A stretch of DNA of 64,000 bases from Leifsonia tongyongensis (GTDB lineage Bacteria; Actinomycetota; Actinomycetes; Actinomycetales; Microbacteriaceae): NCBI RefSeq assembly GCF_010686705.1, contig NZ_JAAGWY010000002.1, positions 706,001 through 770,000 of the forward strand, in the 5' to 3' direction. Below, in pieces: positions 16,885 to 25,818 of the stretch. The number at the start of each line of letters is the position of its first letter. Position 1 is the first letter of the stretch. The notes beneath the pieces are model-generated. The model was not told the DNA's origin. It did no database searches and saw nothing but the letters and a program-made list of their open reading frames with translations. The position numbers and the translations under genes were made by a program.

Positions 16885-19434
16885 TCATCCGCGGCCGCGT
16901 GCGAGGCTCGCCGCCTGGCGCATCGAGATACCGGGAAGGTAGGCGCGCACCAGTGCGACCCCGATGGCGGGAAGAGCCACCGGATCAGGGAAAGCCATGA
17001 TCAGCGGGTGATATTCGGGCTGGAACTTTCGCTTGAACGCGAGCAGGGAGCGGAAGCCGTAGACGGGCTCGAGCGAGGAGCTGATGAAACCGAGTACGCG
17101 ATCCATCGCCGACCGGTCCCCGACGCCGGCGCGTGAGGTGTGCGCGAGCGGCGCCGCGGACAGACTCATCGTCTCGATCCCGTCGTCCCGCATCCGGATG
17201 GCCGCCTCGGCGATCAGGAACTCCATCACTCCGTTGATGCTGCCGGGCCTGCGCCGCATGAAGTCGAGGGTCCACCCGACGACGGCACCGTCGCGGTAGC
17301 GCGGAAGCCAGCTGGTGACCCCTTCGACACGGCCGTCCTCGCCGATGGCGAGCATCAGTCGAACCGACGGGTCGCGCAGCTCGTCGATCCCGCCGAGCGT
17401 GAAGCCCATCTCGGGCAGGTCCTTCTCGGCGATCCATTGCTCGGAGATGTCGGAGAGCTGGATGGCCGTGGCGAGCGACAAGTCGGCGTACGTAGTCCAT
17501 TCTGCGCGGATCCCGGCCCGTTGTGCCCGGTTGATCGACGAGCGGACGTCCTGCCATTTCTTGCCGGTCATCTGCCATTCCTGCGGTCGGAGCACGGTCT
17601 CCTCCGCAACGACCATGGTCTCCCAGCCCATCGACTGGAACCGCGCGGTCGTGTCATCGTCGATGCTGTAGAAGACCGGCACCCAGCCGTTGTCGTCGCA
17701 GAACCGCGCGAATCGCCCGAGCGTGTCGTGTCCGGATGCTCCGCCGAACGGGCCTCCCGTCGTCAGCGCGATCCGCCCGATCACCCGGTACGCCACAGCG
17801 ACGTCGTCGACCGGGTCGAACCAGTACGAGTTGCCGGGCCAGGTCGACATGAACGAGATGGCGTCGCCTCCGCCGCCCAGCAGTCTCCGCGCCCGGGCGG
17901 CGTCTCCCCCGCGGTTGCGTGTCGCATCGTCGCGCATCACCGGGATGGCGGCCCCGATCACGATCAGCCAGAAGACGGTGCCGACGTTGTGGTAGACGAT
18001 CGTTCCGAGCGGTGAAGTCGGCAGGTAACCTGCCGGTTCGCGGCGCAGGAAGCTCACGGGGATGAACCGCTCGAAGACGTCGTTGAGCAGGTCGTCGAGA
18101 CCGACCGGCCGGGTGAATCCGGTCTCCCGCAGGAGCCAGCCCACGAGCACGTAGAGGGCGGCGAGGGAGAGTCCTGCGATCACGACGGTGAACACATACC
18201 GCCGCACGCGCGCTGGGTCGGCCTGCACCGGGAAGTGGCGCCGCATCGCGATGAGCACGACGGCGATCACCAACGGCAGGACGGCGGAGATCGCGAGATC
18301 GACGGTCAGCTCGGCGTATCGCCCCGACAGCCGGGGGGACGCCGCCGAGCCGGGAAGCGGAAGGAGCCCGAAGTAGACGGCCGACAGCGCGGACAGGAGA
18401 AGGTTGACGGCGACGGCCAGCCACACGCCGAAACGGCGTCCCCGCAAGAGCCCGTAGGCCGCGACGACCAGGACGAGCAGTGGCAGGACGGAGACGAGGA
18501 TGGGCCCGAGCCCGTTGATGCGTTCCAGGGTGATGTCGCGTACGCAGGCCTGCGTGACCGCGAACGCCTGGCAGCGGTCGACGACCTCGCCCGGAGCCGG
18601 CACATCGTTGGTGAAGAGCATGCCGATGGGCGCCAGCGGTCCGAACCGGGATGACGAGAGCAGTGCGATCACCGGGCCCAGCGCGGTGATCACGACGGTG
18701 GAAGCCAGGAGCACCCGCACTTCGTGGTGTGAGCTGCGGATCCAGGTGCGCGGCGCCCCGACGTGCTTGAGCCGGGCTCCGTGCAGCAGCGAGCCCAGCC
18801 CGAGGCCGGCGAGCACGGCCAGCAGCCGGTACAGGTCGGAGGGCTGGCCCGAGTAGAGCACGAACATCACCGAGACGAGCACCGTCAGCACGCGGATGCG
18901 ACGGCGCCAGAGTGCCCCGGCGAACGCACTGCCGGCGGCGATGGCTCCGCCGATGGCGGTGAGCGGGTCGAATGTGATGAGTTCGATCACGCCGTGCGCC
19001 CACATCTCGCCCCCGCGCGCACCGAGGGCCTGCAGCCCCACCCCGGCGAACGTGCCCACGATCGTGGTCGCGAAGAACGCGATCGCCGTCCGTGCAGAAC
19101 CCATGAGGTGTTCGGCCCACCCGAGCAGAAGCACCGCGAGGAAGAGCACGGTAAGGAGTTCGACGAGGCTGTTGGTGAAGAAGATGCTGGTCACCGGCGT
19201 CCACCACCGGCCACCCTCGACGATGGGCTCGAACCCGGTCCCGGCCCAGGCGCGCACCCGGGCGCTCGGTCCATGCAGGGGCCCCATGACGAGCGCGAGG
19301 GTGAGGATGGCGACGACGACGGAGCTCGTGAACGGACGACCCGCTACGAGACGCGCGATCCAGTTCAGGGCGCCGGGGATCCTGCCGAGTCCGGTATCGC
19401 CGGTCCGGGTGGTCTGGGGGGCGATGCCGCTCAC
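16885..19434 (-). CDS. Rhomboid-like membrane region fused to MprF-like DUF2156 aminoacyltransferase domain
   Basis: An 849-residue integral membrane protein. The N-terminal 230 or so residues have a rhomboid-like layout of helices (TSIFFTNSLVELLTVLFLA, FDPLTAIGGAIAAGSAFAG), but I find no GxSG motif, so it is probably not a protease. More helices follow to about residue 500. The C-terminal 330 residues match the DUF2156/MprF synthase domain (FMSTWPGNSYWFD, DFMRRRPGSINGVMEFLIAE, SLSAAPLA), which transfers an amino acid from aminoacyl-tRNA to phosphatidylglycerol. The GTG start overlaps the esterase stop by 4 bp. A role in membrane lipid modification and cationic-peptide resistance is inferred; substrate unknown. 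Confidence 0.85.
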   Translation of the reverse strand: MSGIAPQTTRTGDTGLGRIPGALNWIARLVAGRPFTSSVVVAILTLALVMGPLHGPSARVRAWAGTGFEPIVEGGRWWTPVTSIFFTNSLVELLTVLFLAVLLLGWAEHLMGSARTAIAFFATTIVGTFAGVGLQALGARGGEMWAHGVIELITFDPLTAIGGAIAAGSAFAGALWRRRIRVLTVLVSVMFVLYSGQPSDLYRLLAVLAGLGLGSLLHGARLKHVGAPRTWIRSSHHEVRVLLASTVVITALGPVIALLSSSRFGPLAPIGMLFTNDVPAPGEVVDRCQAFAVTQACVRDITLERINGLGPILVSVLPLLVLVVAAYGLLRGRRFGVWLAVAVNLLLSALSAVYFGLLPLPGSAASPRLSGRYAELTVDLAISAVLPLVIAVVLIAMRRHFPVQADPARVRRYVFTVVIAGLSLAALYVLVGWLLRETGFTRPVGLDDLLNDVFERFIPVSFLRREPAGYLPTSPLGTIVYHNVGTVFWLIVIGAAIPVMRDDATRNRGGDAARARRLLGGGGDAISFMSTWPGNSYWFDPVDDVAVAYRVIGRIALTTGGPFGGASGHDTLGRFARFCDDNGWVPVFYSIDDDTTARFQSMGWETMVVAEETVLRPQEWQMTGKKWQDVRSSINRAQRAGIRAEWTTYADLSLATAIQLSDISEQWIAEKDLPEMGFTLGGIDELRDPSVRLMLAIGEDGRVEGVTSWLPRYRDGAVVGWTLDFMRRRPGSINGVMEFLIAEAAIRMRDDGIETMSLSAAPLAHTSRAGVGDRSAMDRVLGFISSSLEPVYGFRSLLAFKRKFQPEYHPLIMAFPDPVALPAIGVALVRAYLPGISMRQAASLARGRG

Positions 19435-20723
19435 GGTGCCAGCCCCATGTGCGGGAAGAGCATCGGCACGCCGACCCGGAGCGAGTAGCGCACCGTGTTC
19501 CAGTCATGCGCCGTTCCGGGTGACTCGAGCAGCTTCGTCTGGACACCGGCGGCGTCGGCGTGCTGCAGGAGCACCCGGGCGAATCCGTTGTACTTCACGT
19601 CGTAGGCGCCGACCGCGAACACGATGAAGGAGTTCTTGTAGGGCGCGTGGGCTGCGAACAGCGCAGTGGGCTGGGCGGCTGCCGCACGCGCCTCCGATCC
19701 TCCGAAACCCTTCTGCACCGTGTCGGCTCCCACTGTCGGACCGAGTTGGCTGGAGATCGCGAGGCCTGTCCCGAAGATCTCCGGGTGGCCGGCCGCGAAC
19801 TGGACGGTGCACGTCCCGCCCTCCGAGAAGCCGCTGATCGCCCACGCGTTCGGCGCGGTCATCACGCGGAAATGCGTCTTGATCCAGTGCACGACATCGG
19901 TCAGCATGTACGTCGCCGAGTTGCCGAGCGGACCGTCGACGCACATCGGGTTGTGCCCCGGATTGCTGAGCTGGTCGGGCTCGACCACGATTGGGGCGAT
20001 CCCTTTATGCGTCGCCGCGTATGTGTCCATGATCGTCCCGAGGTGACCTGCCGTGAACATGTCCGACGGCTGGCCGGGCTGCCCGGCCATCGTGACGAGC
20101 ACCGGAAGCGCGGGCGGATTCGCGGTGAGAGCCGCCGGCGGCAGGTAGATCGTCCCCGGCCGTGCCGCGAAGTTCGACACCGTCGGCGGGATCTCCACCG
20201 ACCGGATGCGCCCCACCTTCGGCATCGTCGCCGGCGGCGTCCACGTGGCGAGCGTCGGAATCGATGAGGTGTGCGCGGGGTTGCTCACCCTGCCGACGGT
20301 GACGGCCTTGTACGGGTTCACGCCGACGGCGTCATTGAGGTTGCGGTAGGCGCCGAAGTCGACGTTGATCCCCGCAGCCGCGGTGATGAGGATGACGGGA
20401 ACGGCGGCGACCGCTATCACCTTCCGCCACCAGCGCGAGCCCCAGAGGTTGACGATGACCAGCGCGAGGCCCGCGAACGCGAGAGCCACCCACATCCGCG
20501 TGATCCCGCTCAGATCGACGCCGAAAATGTCGAGCACGTCGACCAGCAGCCAGCACAGCACGAAGCCCAGCACGACGCCCGCGCCGATGGCGATGAGGGT
20601 GGTAACGATCCAGCGAACGGTGGGTCTGCGGACGACCAGATAGACGGCGAGCGCCACCGCGACGACGTCGATCGTCGTCAGGAACGGTCGCTGATCGATC
20701 CGCAGTGTCATGATCCAGTGCAA
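19431..20723 (-). CDS. Membrane-anchored alpha/beta-hydrolase esterase (PF00756 type)
   Basis: A protein of about 430 residues with four N-terminal membrane helices and an extracytoplasmic esterase domain of the antigen 85/esterase D type. The nucleophile elbow is AISGFSEGGTCTVQFA (G-F-S-E-G). The late His is in SPGTAHDWNTVRYSL. I chose the TTG at 20723 because AGAGGAG lies about 10 nt before it; the ATG at 20711 (MTLRIDQRP) is the alternative. It is coupled (GTGA) to the MprF-like gene downstream, so both may act on the cell envelope. Substrate unknown. Confidence 0.85.
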   Translation of the reverse strand: MHWIMTLRIDQRPFLTTIDVVAVALAVYLVVRRPTVRWIVTTLIAIGAGVVLGFVLCWLLVDVLDIFGVDLSGITRMWVALAFAGLALVIVNLWGSRWWRKVIAVAAVPVILITAAAGINVDFGAYRNLNDAVGVNPYKAVTVGRVSNPAHTSSIPTLATWTPPATMPKVGRIRSVEIPPTVSNFAARPGTIYLPPAALTANPPALPVLVTMAGQPGQPSDMFTAGHLGTIMDTYAATHKGIAPIVVEPDQLSNPGHNPMCVDGPLGNSATYMLTDVVHWIKTHFRVMTAPNAWAISGFSEGGTCTVQFAAGHPEIFGTGLAISSQLGPTVGADTVQKGFGGSEARAAAAQPTALFAAHAPYKNSFIVFAVGAYDVKYNGFARVLLQHADAAGVQTKLLESPGTAHDWNTVRYSLRVGVPMLFPHMGLAP

Positions 20724-20902
20724 GCCCAACAATCTCCTCTTTTCGCAGTGCCGACTAATTATCGGCCTTGCAGCTGGTGGCAAGGCTGTACATAAGGCCC
20801 GGTCAGGCAACTCCGAGCCAATCGGAATGCTCGCAGAAGAATGTACGCACGAACGCGGCCGACTCCCGCGCGAAACCGCGGGTTTCCGGGCCTTTCAACG
20901 GC

Positions 20903-20945
20903 CCGGCGGGGCCCGGCCGAACCCCCGTCGGCCGGCCCCCGCCGG
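20903..20945 (-). terminator. Large GC hairpin after the ABC permease gene
   Basis: CCGGCGGGG (20903-20911) pairs with CCCCGCCGG (20937-20945), and inside it CCGGCCG (20913-20919) pairs with CGGCCGG (20929-20935) around a 9-nt loop. It lies 16 bp after the permease stop on the minus strand. No T-run follows, but the stem is very stable. Confidence 0.6.
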
Positions 20946-20960
20946 AGTCTGAGAAATCCT

Positions 20961-22376
20961 TCAGTCGATAGCGAGCGCCGCGACCGGAGAGACCCCGGTC
21001 GCTCGGCGTGTCGGCGCTACGGAAGCGACGATGGCGAGGCCCGCAGCGACTACGGCGGCGATGGCGAGCAACTGCCACGGCACCACCGGGAGGACGAATC
21101 CTGCGCCGCCGGGGAGCGATCCGAGAAGCGACTGGGCACCCGCCCAGCCGTAGATCACGCCGAGCACCAGGCCGGCGAGCACCGCGGCGATGGTCAGCTG
21201 CGCGCTCTCGGACAGGATCAGCGCGCGCACCTGGCGCGCACTGAAGCCGAGCGCGCGAAGCAGGCCGAGCTCCCTGGTGCGCTGGAGGACGCTGAGGGAG
21301 AGATTGTTGACGACGCCGATCGCCGCGATGACGGCCGAGAAGCCGATGAGGACCGAGAAGACCACCGTCGTCACGGCGATGACGCTGTCGACGCCCTGGA
21401 ACAGCTCGGGGTTCGACTGCTGGGCGATCAGGATCATCCGCTGATACGAGGAGGCGGCGACGACGAACATCGTGATCAAGGTCACCCCGATGACGAGACC
21501 GATCGTCGTCCGGGTGCTGCGCTCCGGGTTGCGCACCGCGTTGGCGGCTGCGAGGCGAGCGGGCGCGGAGCGGCCGAAGAGCCGGCCGACGCCGCGCAGC
21601 ACGGACGGCATGAAAAGGTGGGCCGCGAGCACGATGCCCGTGAATGACAGGATTCCGCCGACCAGCCCGACCAGCACGCCCAGCGGCGAGACGAGACCGA
21701 TGACGATGCCGCCCGCCAGCAGCACGGCTCCGAAGCCGACCATGCCGAACGCCAGCGCGTTGCGGACCGGCTTGCGCCGGAGTTCGTCCCTTGTGGGTTC
21801 CTGTGCCGCGCCGATCGCCTGGATCGGGGTCACGGAGAGGACGCGGCGGCTTCCGACCCAGGACGCCAGCCAGGTCGTCAGCACGACGACGACGACCGGC
21901 ACCAGGTTGACGGGTTCGAGGAGCGGGTAGGCGAGGTCGGGCAGAGTGCCGACGGCGACGAAGGCCCTGACGGCGACGATCGTCAGCGTGATACCGATGA
22001 TCGCCCCGGCGACGGCTCCGACGACTCCGACGACGAAGCCCTCTCCGGCGACAGCCCTGCGTTGCGCGCGCGAGCTCGAGCCGATCAGCCGAAGGAGGGC
22101 TATCGTGCGGGTCCGGCCCGCCACGATGGTCGCGAAGGTGTTCGTGGTCACGATCGCGCCGACGTACACCGCGATGACGAAGAACACACCGGCGACGATC
22201 GACAGCGCGAGCTTGACCGATCCGTGCTCGCCCACCCTGTCCTGCGCGATGTAGGTCGCGAGCACGCCGGTCGCCGAGAGCAGGGACACCCCGAACGCCG
22301 AACTCAGCGCCGACACCAGGATGCTCGCCCGGTGCTCGCGGGCGTTCGTGCGGACCGCGGTGATCGCCCCGCTCAT
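20961..22376 (-). CDS. ABC transporter permease, FtsX/MacB type
   Basis: A 471-residue permease with two FtsX-like modules. There is an N-terminal helix, three helices near residues 60-170 (VFFVIAVYVGAIVTTNTFATI) and a second set in the C-terminal half (TVVFSVLIGFSAVIAAIGVVNN). The motifs RTRTIALLRLIGSS and RTRELGLLRALGFSARQV are the conserved cytoplasmic loops. The protein ends in VSPVAALAID, as typical for this family. The ATG overlaps the ATPase stop by 4 bp. Such pairs export lipids, peptides or antimicrobials; the linked two-component system suggests an inducible stress or resistance role. Confidence 0.92.
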   Translation of the reverse strand: MSGAITAVRTNAREHRASILVSALSSAFGVSLLSATGVLATYIAQDRVGEHGSVKLALSIVAGVFFVIAVYVGAIVTTNTFATIVAGRTRTIALLRLIGSSSRAQRRAVAGEGFVVGVVGAVAGAIIGITLTIVAVRAFVAVGTLPDLAYPLLEPVNLVPVVVVVLTTWLASWVGSRRVLSVTPIQAIGAAQEPTRDELRRKPVRNALAFGMVGFGAVLLAGGIVIGLVSPLGVLVGLVGGILSFTGIVLAAHLFMPSVLRGVGRLFGRSAPARLAAANAVRNPERSTRTTIGLVIGVTLITMFVVAASSYQRMILIAQQSNPELFQGVDSVIAVTTVVFSVLIGFSAVIAAIGVVNNLSLSVLQRTRELGLLRALGFSARQVRALILSESAQLTIAAVLAGLVLGVIYGWAGAQSLLGSLPGGAGFVLPVVPWQLLAIAAVVAAGLAIVASVAPTRRATGVSPVAALAID

Positions 22377-23170
22377 GCGCGCTGCTCCATTCCGAGCATG
22401 TAGCTGGAGATCTCCTCCGGCGTCGAGCGCTCGCGCTCGTGTACGACGCGGCCGTCGGCGAGGAAGACGATCCGGTCGGCATAGCCCGCCGCGATCGGAT
22501 CGTGCGTGACCATCGCGATGCTCTGCCCGTAGCTGACGCTCGCGGCAGCCAGGAGGGCGAGCACTTCACGGCCCGTGCGGGAGTCGAGGTTGCCGGTCGG
22601 CTCGTCGGCGAAGATGAGGTCGGGGCGTGTGCCGAGCGCACGGGCGATCGCGACCCGCTGCTGTTGCCCGCCGGAGAGCTCGTGCGGCCGGTGGGTGAGC
22701 CTGTCGCCGAGTCCGAGCGAATCGATCAGGTGGTCGACCCACTCCCGCTCCTCCGCGGACGGCTTACGGCCGTCCAGCTCGAACGGCAACAGGATGTTGC
22801 CCGACACGTCCAGGGTGGGCACGAGGTTGAAGGACTGGAAGACGAACCCGACGCGACGCCGCCGCAGAATGGTGAGCTGCGCATCCCCGAGCGCCGTGAT
22901 CTCGGTGTCGCCGAGCCAGACCCTGCCGGCCGTCACCGAGTCGAGGCCGGCCATGATGTGCATAAGGGTGGACTTCCCCGACCCGCTCGGGCCCATGATC
23001 GCCGTGAACTGGCCCGCCCGGATCCCGATGGACACATCGTCGAGCGCATGCACGCTTCCCGCTCCGGCCCCGTACGATTTGGTGGCGTTCGCGACGCGCG
23101 CGACCAGCCCGGCCCCTGACCTGTCGATGGCCAGCGTGTTGTCGATGTCCTGGGTGCTGTCGATGTCCAT
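22373..23170 (-). CDS. ABC transporter ATP-binding protein, MacB/LolD type
   Basis: A 265-residue ATPase. Walker A is GPSGSGKST near residue 60. The Q-loop [12 protein letters not shown], the signature [15 protein letters not shown], and Walker B with DEPTGNLDS are characteristic of the LolD/MacB/FtsE group. The H-loop is MVTHDP. The first 20 residues are an acidic leader not seen in most relatives. A TAGCGT hexamer ends 6 nt before the ATG and no Shine-Dalgarno is present, so this gene may be transcribed as a leaderless mRNA from a promoter of its own downstream of the regulator gene. Confidence 0.93.
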   Translation of the reverse strand: MDIDSTQDIDNTLAIDRSGAGLVARVANATKSYGAGAGSVHALDDVSIGIRAGQFTAIMGPSGSGKSTLMHIMAGLDSVTAGRVWLGDTEITALGDAQLTILRRRRVGFVFQSFNLVPTLDVSGNILLPFELDGRKPSAEEREWVDHLIDSLGLGDRLTHRPHELSGGQQQRVAIARALGTRPDLIFADEPTGNLDSRTGREVLALLAAASVSYGQSIAMVTHDPIAAGYADRIVFLADGRVVHERERSTPEEISSYMLGMEQRA

Positions 23171-23176
23171 TCTCCG

Positions 23177-23182
23177 ACGCTA
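23177..23182 (-). promoter_or_regulatory. Possible -10 element of a leaderless promoter for the ABC operon
   Basis: TAGCGT on the minus strand matches TANNNT and ends 6 nt before the ATG of the ATPase gene. The inverted repeat ATCCG-GCGG-CGGAT lies just upstream and could bind the adjacent LuxR-type regulator. Confidence 0.35.
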
Positions 23183-23234
23183 CGGGTGCGCATCCGCCGC
23201 CGGATCGGGCGCAGGACCGACACCGGCTACATCG

Positions 23235-23918
23235 TCAGGATGATTCCCACGACGTGAGCCCGTGCTCGAAAGCGAAGACGACAAGCTGCACGCGGTCCCG
23301 GAGGCCGAGCTTTCCGAGGATCCGGCTGATGTGCGTCTTCACGGTGGCCTCGCTCAGGTACTCGGATGACGCGATCTCCGAATTGCTCAGGCCACGGGCC
23401 GCAAGGAGGAAGATCTCGCGCTCCCTGGCCGTGAGGGAGCCGAACGACTCCGGCTTGCGTTTCTCCGGCTCTGCAGCGGAGAAGTACTGGAACAGCTCAC
23501 GCGTCGCTCCGGCGGCGATCACGGCGCTGCCGGCGTGCACCGTGCGGATTGCGGCGAGCAGGAACTCCGGTTCGGCGTCCTTGAGCACGAACCCGCTCGC
23601 GCCCACCCGGATCGCGCGGGCGGCCGCCTCGTCGAGGTCGAACGTCGTCAGCACGATGATCCTCGGCGCGGAGAAGTTCTCCTGCTCGGCCGCCTCGATG
23701 ATCGCCGAGGTGGAGGCGATTCCGTCCATCACGGGCATCCGGATGTCCATGAGCACGACATCGGGCCTCGCGTCGCGCACCAGCGATACTCCCTCACGCC
23801 CGTTGGCGGCCTCCCCAGCGAACGCGAGGTCGGGCTGCGACGACACGAGCATCCGGATGCCCGCCCGGAAGAGCGCCTGGTCGTCGACGAGTGCGACGCG
23901 GATGCGTTCCCCGGTCAC
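23235..23918 (-). CDS. Two-component response regulator, NarL/LuxR type
   Basis: A 227-residue DNA-binding regulator. The receiver domain has [13 protein letters not shown], the phospho-acceptor D58 ([13 protein letters not shown]) and the conserved Thr/Lys near LTTFD and GFVLKD. The C-terminal HTH ([23 protein letters not shown], then [19 protein letters not shown]) is of the LuxR type. The GTG start overlaps the kinase stop by 4 bp. It probably controls the ABC transporter genes downstream. Confidence 0.95.
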   Translation of the reverse strand: MTGERIRVALVDDQALFRAGIRMLVSSQPDLAFAGEAANGREGVSLVRDARPDVVLMDIRMPVMDGIASTSAIIEAAEQENFSAPRIIVLTTFDLDEAAARAIRVGASGFVLKDAEPEFLLAAIRTVHAGSAVIAAGATRELFQYFSAAEPEKRKPESFGSLTAREREIFLLAARGLSNSEIASSEYLSEATVKTHISRILGKLGLRDRVQLVVFAFEHGLTSWESS

Positions 23919-25786
23919 GCGCCCCCTCCCTGACGCACCGCTGCGGGCACAGGGAGGAACGCCCTGACGACGAACCGGTCGCCGTGCGGCTCGGCGGTCA
24001 GCCAGCCTCCGGAGAGCACAGCGCGTTCACGCATGCCCGGCAGGCCGTGGCCGACGCGCTGGGCGGAGCCATCGGGGGCAGGCTGGTCCTTCAGTGCGTT
24101 CGTCACGGTGATGGTCACTCCGTTCGGTTCGCCGTCGAGATCGACGGTCGCTGTGCGTGTGGTGTCGCCGTGCCGCAGGGCGTTCGTGAGCGCTTCCTGC
24201 ACGATGCGGTACGCGGCGATCTGGTGGGCGGATCCGAGTGCGATGTCGGCGCCCTCCCGCGAGAGTTCGATGGGCAGACCGGCCGCACGCAGCTGGTCGA
24301 CCAGACGATCGAGATCGGCGAGACTCGGTTGCGGCCCCTCCGACTCGGCGTGACGCAGTTCGCCGAGGAGCAGCCGCACATCGCCGAGAGCTTCGCGGGC
24401 GGTCGACGCGATCGTCGTCAGCGCTTCGTCGACCGCATCCGGATCGGTCGCCCGAGCATAGCGGGCACCGTCCGCCTGTGCGATGACGACGGCGAGCGAG
24501 TGCGCGACGACGTCGTGCATGTCCCGGGCGATCCGGGTGCGCTCCTGCTCGACCACGACGTCTTCCTGCGCACGAAGTCGTTCCACCTCGGCCTCGGCCT
24601 GGGCCCGACGGCTTGCGATCGCCGTACGCCAGGTGCGCATCAGGAGACCGAGCACCCAGGACAGCCCCAGAACGGTCGCGGAGACCACGAACAGGAACGC
24701 GAACTGCAGCGCGAGCGCGGCGATCCTGCTGGAGACCAGATTGAAGTAGCCGCTGTCGAGTGCGGAACTCACCGACAGGTAGAGGGCCGCGACCACTGCC
24801 CCCACCCCGGCCGAGACGAGGCCCGACCAGCGCACGATCCGGTCGCCGTAAGCGGCCGTCGCGTAGAGGACGATGAGCACGCCGACATCGCTGAACTGCA
24901 CCCCGAGACCGGACGTCATCTGCACGATCGCGGCGAACCACGCGACCGCGAGGGCGACCGCCGGCGAGATCCGGCGGAGTGCGACGGCGATGGTGAAGCC
25001 GACGGTCACGAGGATCCACGGGCGTGGGCTGACCCCGGTGATGGCGCACCCGAGCGCGAAGGCGCCCGCGATCGACACATCGGCGATGAGCTGCCGCGGG
25101 CTGAGCCGCCGGACGAGCATCCCGGAATCCTGTCCCGAACCGTCGACCGCGGCGCCGCCGGACTGCGCGAGCCAGACGAGAACCGAGGCCCCCGCCGTCT
25201 GCGGGCTGCCTCGCTGTCGCGCGACGAGGAAGCCGAGGAGCCAGCCGGCACAGAGCCCGGTGGTCAGCACGAGCCACATCAGGAGCAGCGCGATGCCATA
25301 GCTGGCGTAGAGGCCGCCGAACGACGGACCGAAATGCGGGAATGCCAGGGTGTTCTGGGTGTCCAGCACGAAGGCGCCGGCGAACCCGAGCAGCGGCGCG
25401 CTCGCGAGGGCCAGCCACAAGACCGCCCGCCTTCCGTGCGCCGCGACCCCGAACAGGGTGAGCAGTACGGCGATGTACGCCATCCAGCCGAACGTCGAGC
25501 CCAGTTCGTGCGGACCGACCAGCGCGATGAACGCGGCGCACCACGTCAAGCCGAGCGCGACACCCGGCGCGACGCGGGAGAGCGCCAGCGCGCCGCAGAA
25601 GAACGAGACCACTGACGCACCCTGCGCATCCGCCACCGAACCGAACAGCAGCCAGCAGACCAGCAGCAGCACTCCGAGCGCAGGCTCCAGCGCCCAGCGG
25701 TAGGTGACGAGTCGGCGAAGCACCCTTCCACCGTACGGCCCGACCGGCCCGCCGGTGTCCTGCTCCGCGCCACTTGGCCCCGTCAT
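23915..25786 (-). CDS. Two-component sensor histidine kinase (HisKA_3 type)
   Basis: A 623-residue membrane kinase. The first 390 residues are mostly hydrophobic with about ten helices and little extracellular loop, so the sensor probably lies within the membrane. The dimerisation/phosphoacceptor segment is ERTRIARDMHDVVAHSLAVV with the phospho-His. The HATPase domain has EALTNALRHG and GHGLPGMRERA. The start ATG at 25786 gives MTGPSGAE. It is followed by its coupled regulator and then by the ABC pair. Confidence 0.93.
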   Translation of the reverse strand: MTGPSGAEQDTGGPVGPYGGRVLRRLVTYRWALEPALGVLLLVCWLLFGSVADAQGASVVSFFCGALALSRVAPGVALGLTWCAAFIALVGPHELGSTFGWMAYIAVLLTLFGVAAHGRRAVLWLALASAPLLGFAGAFVLDTQNTLAFPHFGPSFGGLYASYGIALLLMWLVLTTGLCAGWLLGFLVARQRGSPQTAGASVLVWLAQSGGAAVDGSGQDSGMLVRRLSPRQLIADVSIAGAFALGCAITGVSPRPWILVTVGFTIAVALRRISPAVALAVAWFAAIVQMTSGLGVQFSDVGVLIVLYATAAYGDRIVRWSGLVSAGVGAVVAALYLSVSSALDSGYFNLVSSRIAALALQFAFLFVVSATVLGLSWVLGLLMRTWRTAIASRRAQAEAEVERLRAQEDVVVEQERTRIARDMHDVVAHSLAVVIAQADGARYARATDPDAVDEALTTIASTAREALGDVRLLLGELRHAESEGPQPSLADLDRLVDQLRAAGLPIELSREGADIALGSAHQIAAYRIVQEALTNALRHGDTTRTATVDLDGEPNGVTITVTNALKDQPAPDGSAQRVGHGLPGMRERAVLSGGWLTAEPHGDRFVVRAFLPVPAAVRQGGGA

Positions 25787-25818
25787 GGCGCCGATTTCAT
25801 CCTCGCGATGTATGCCGC

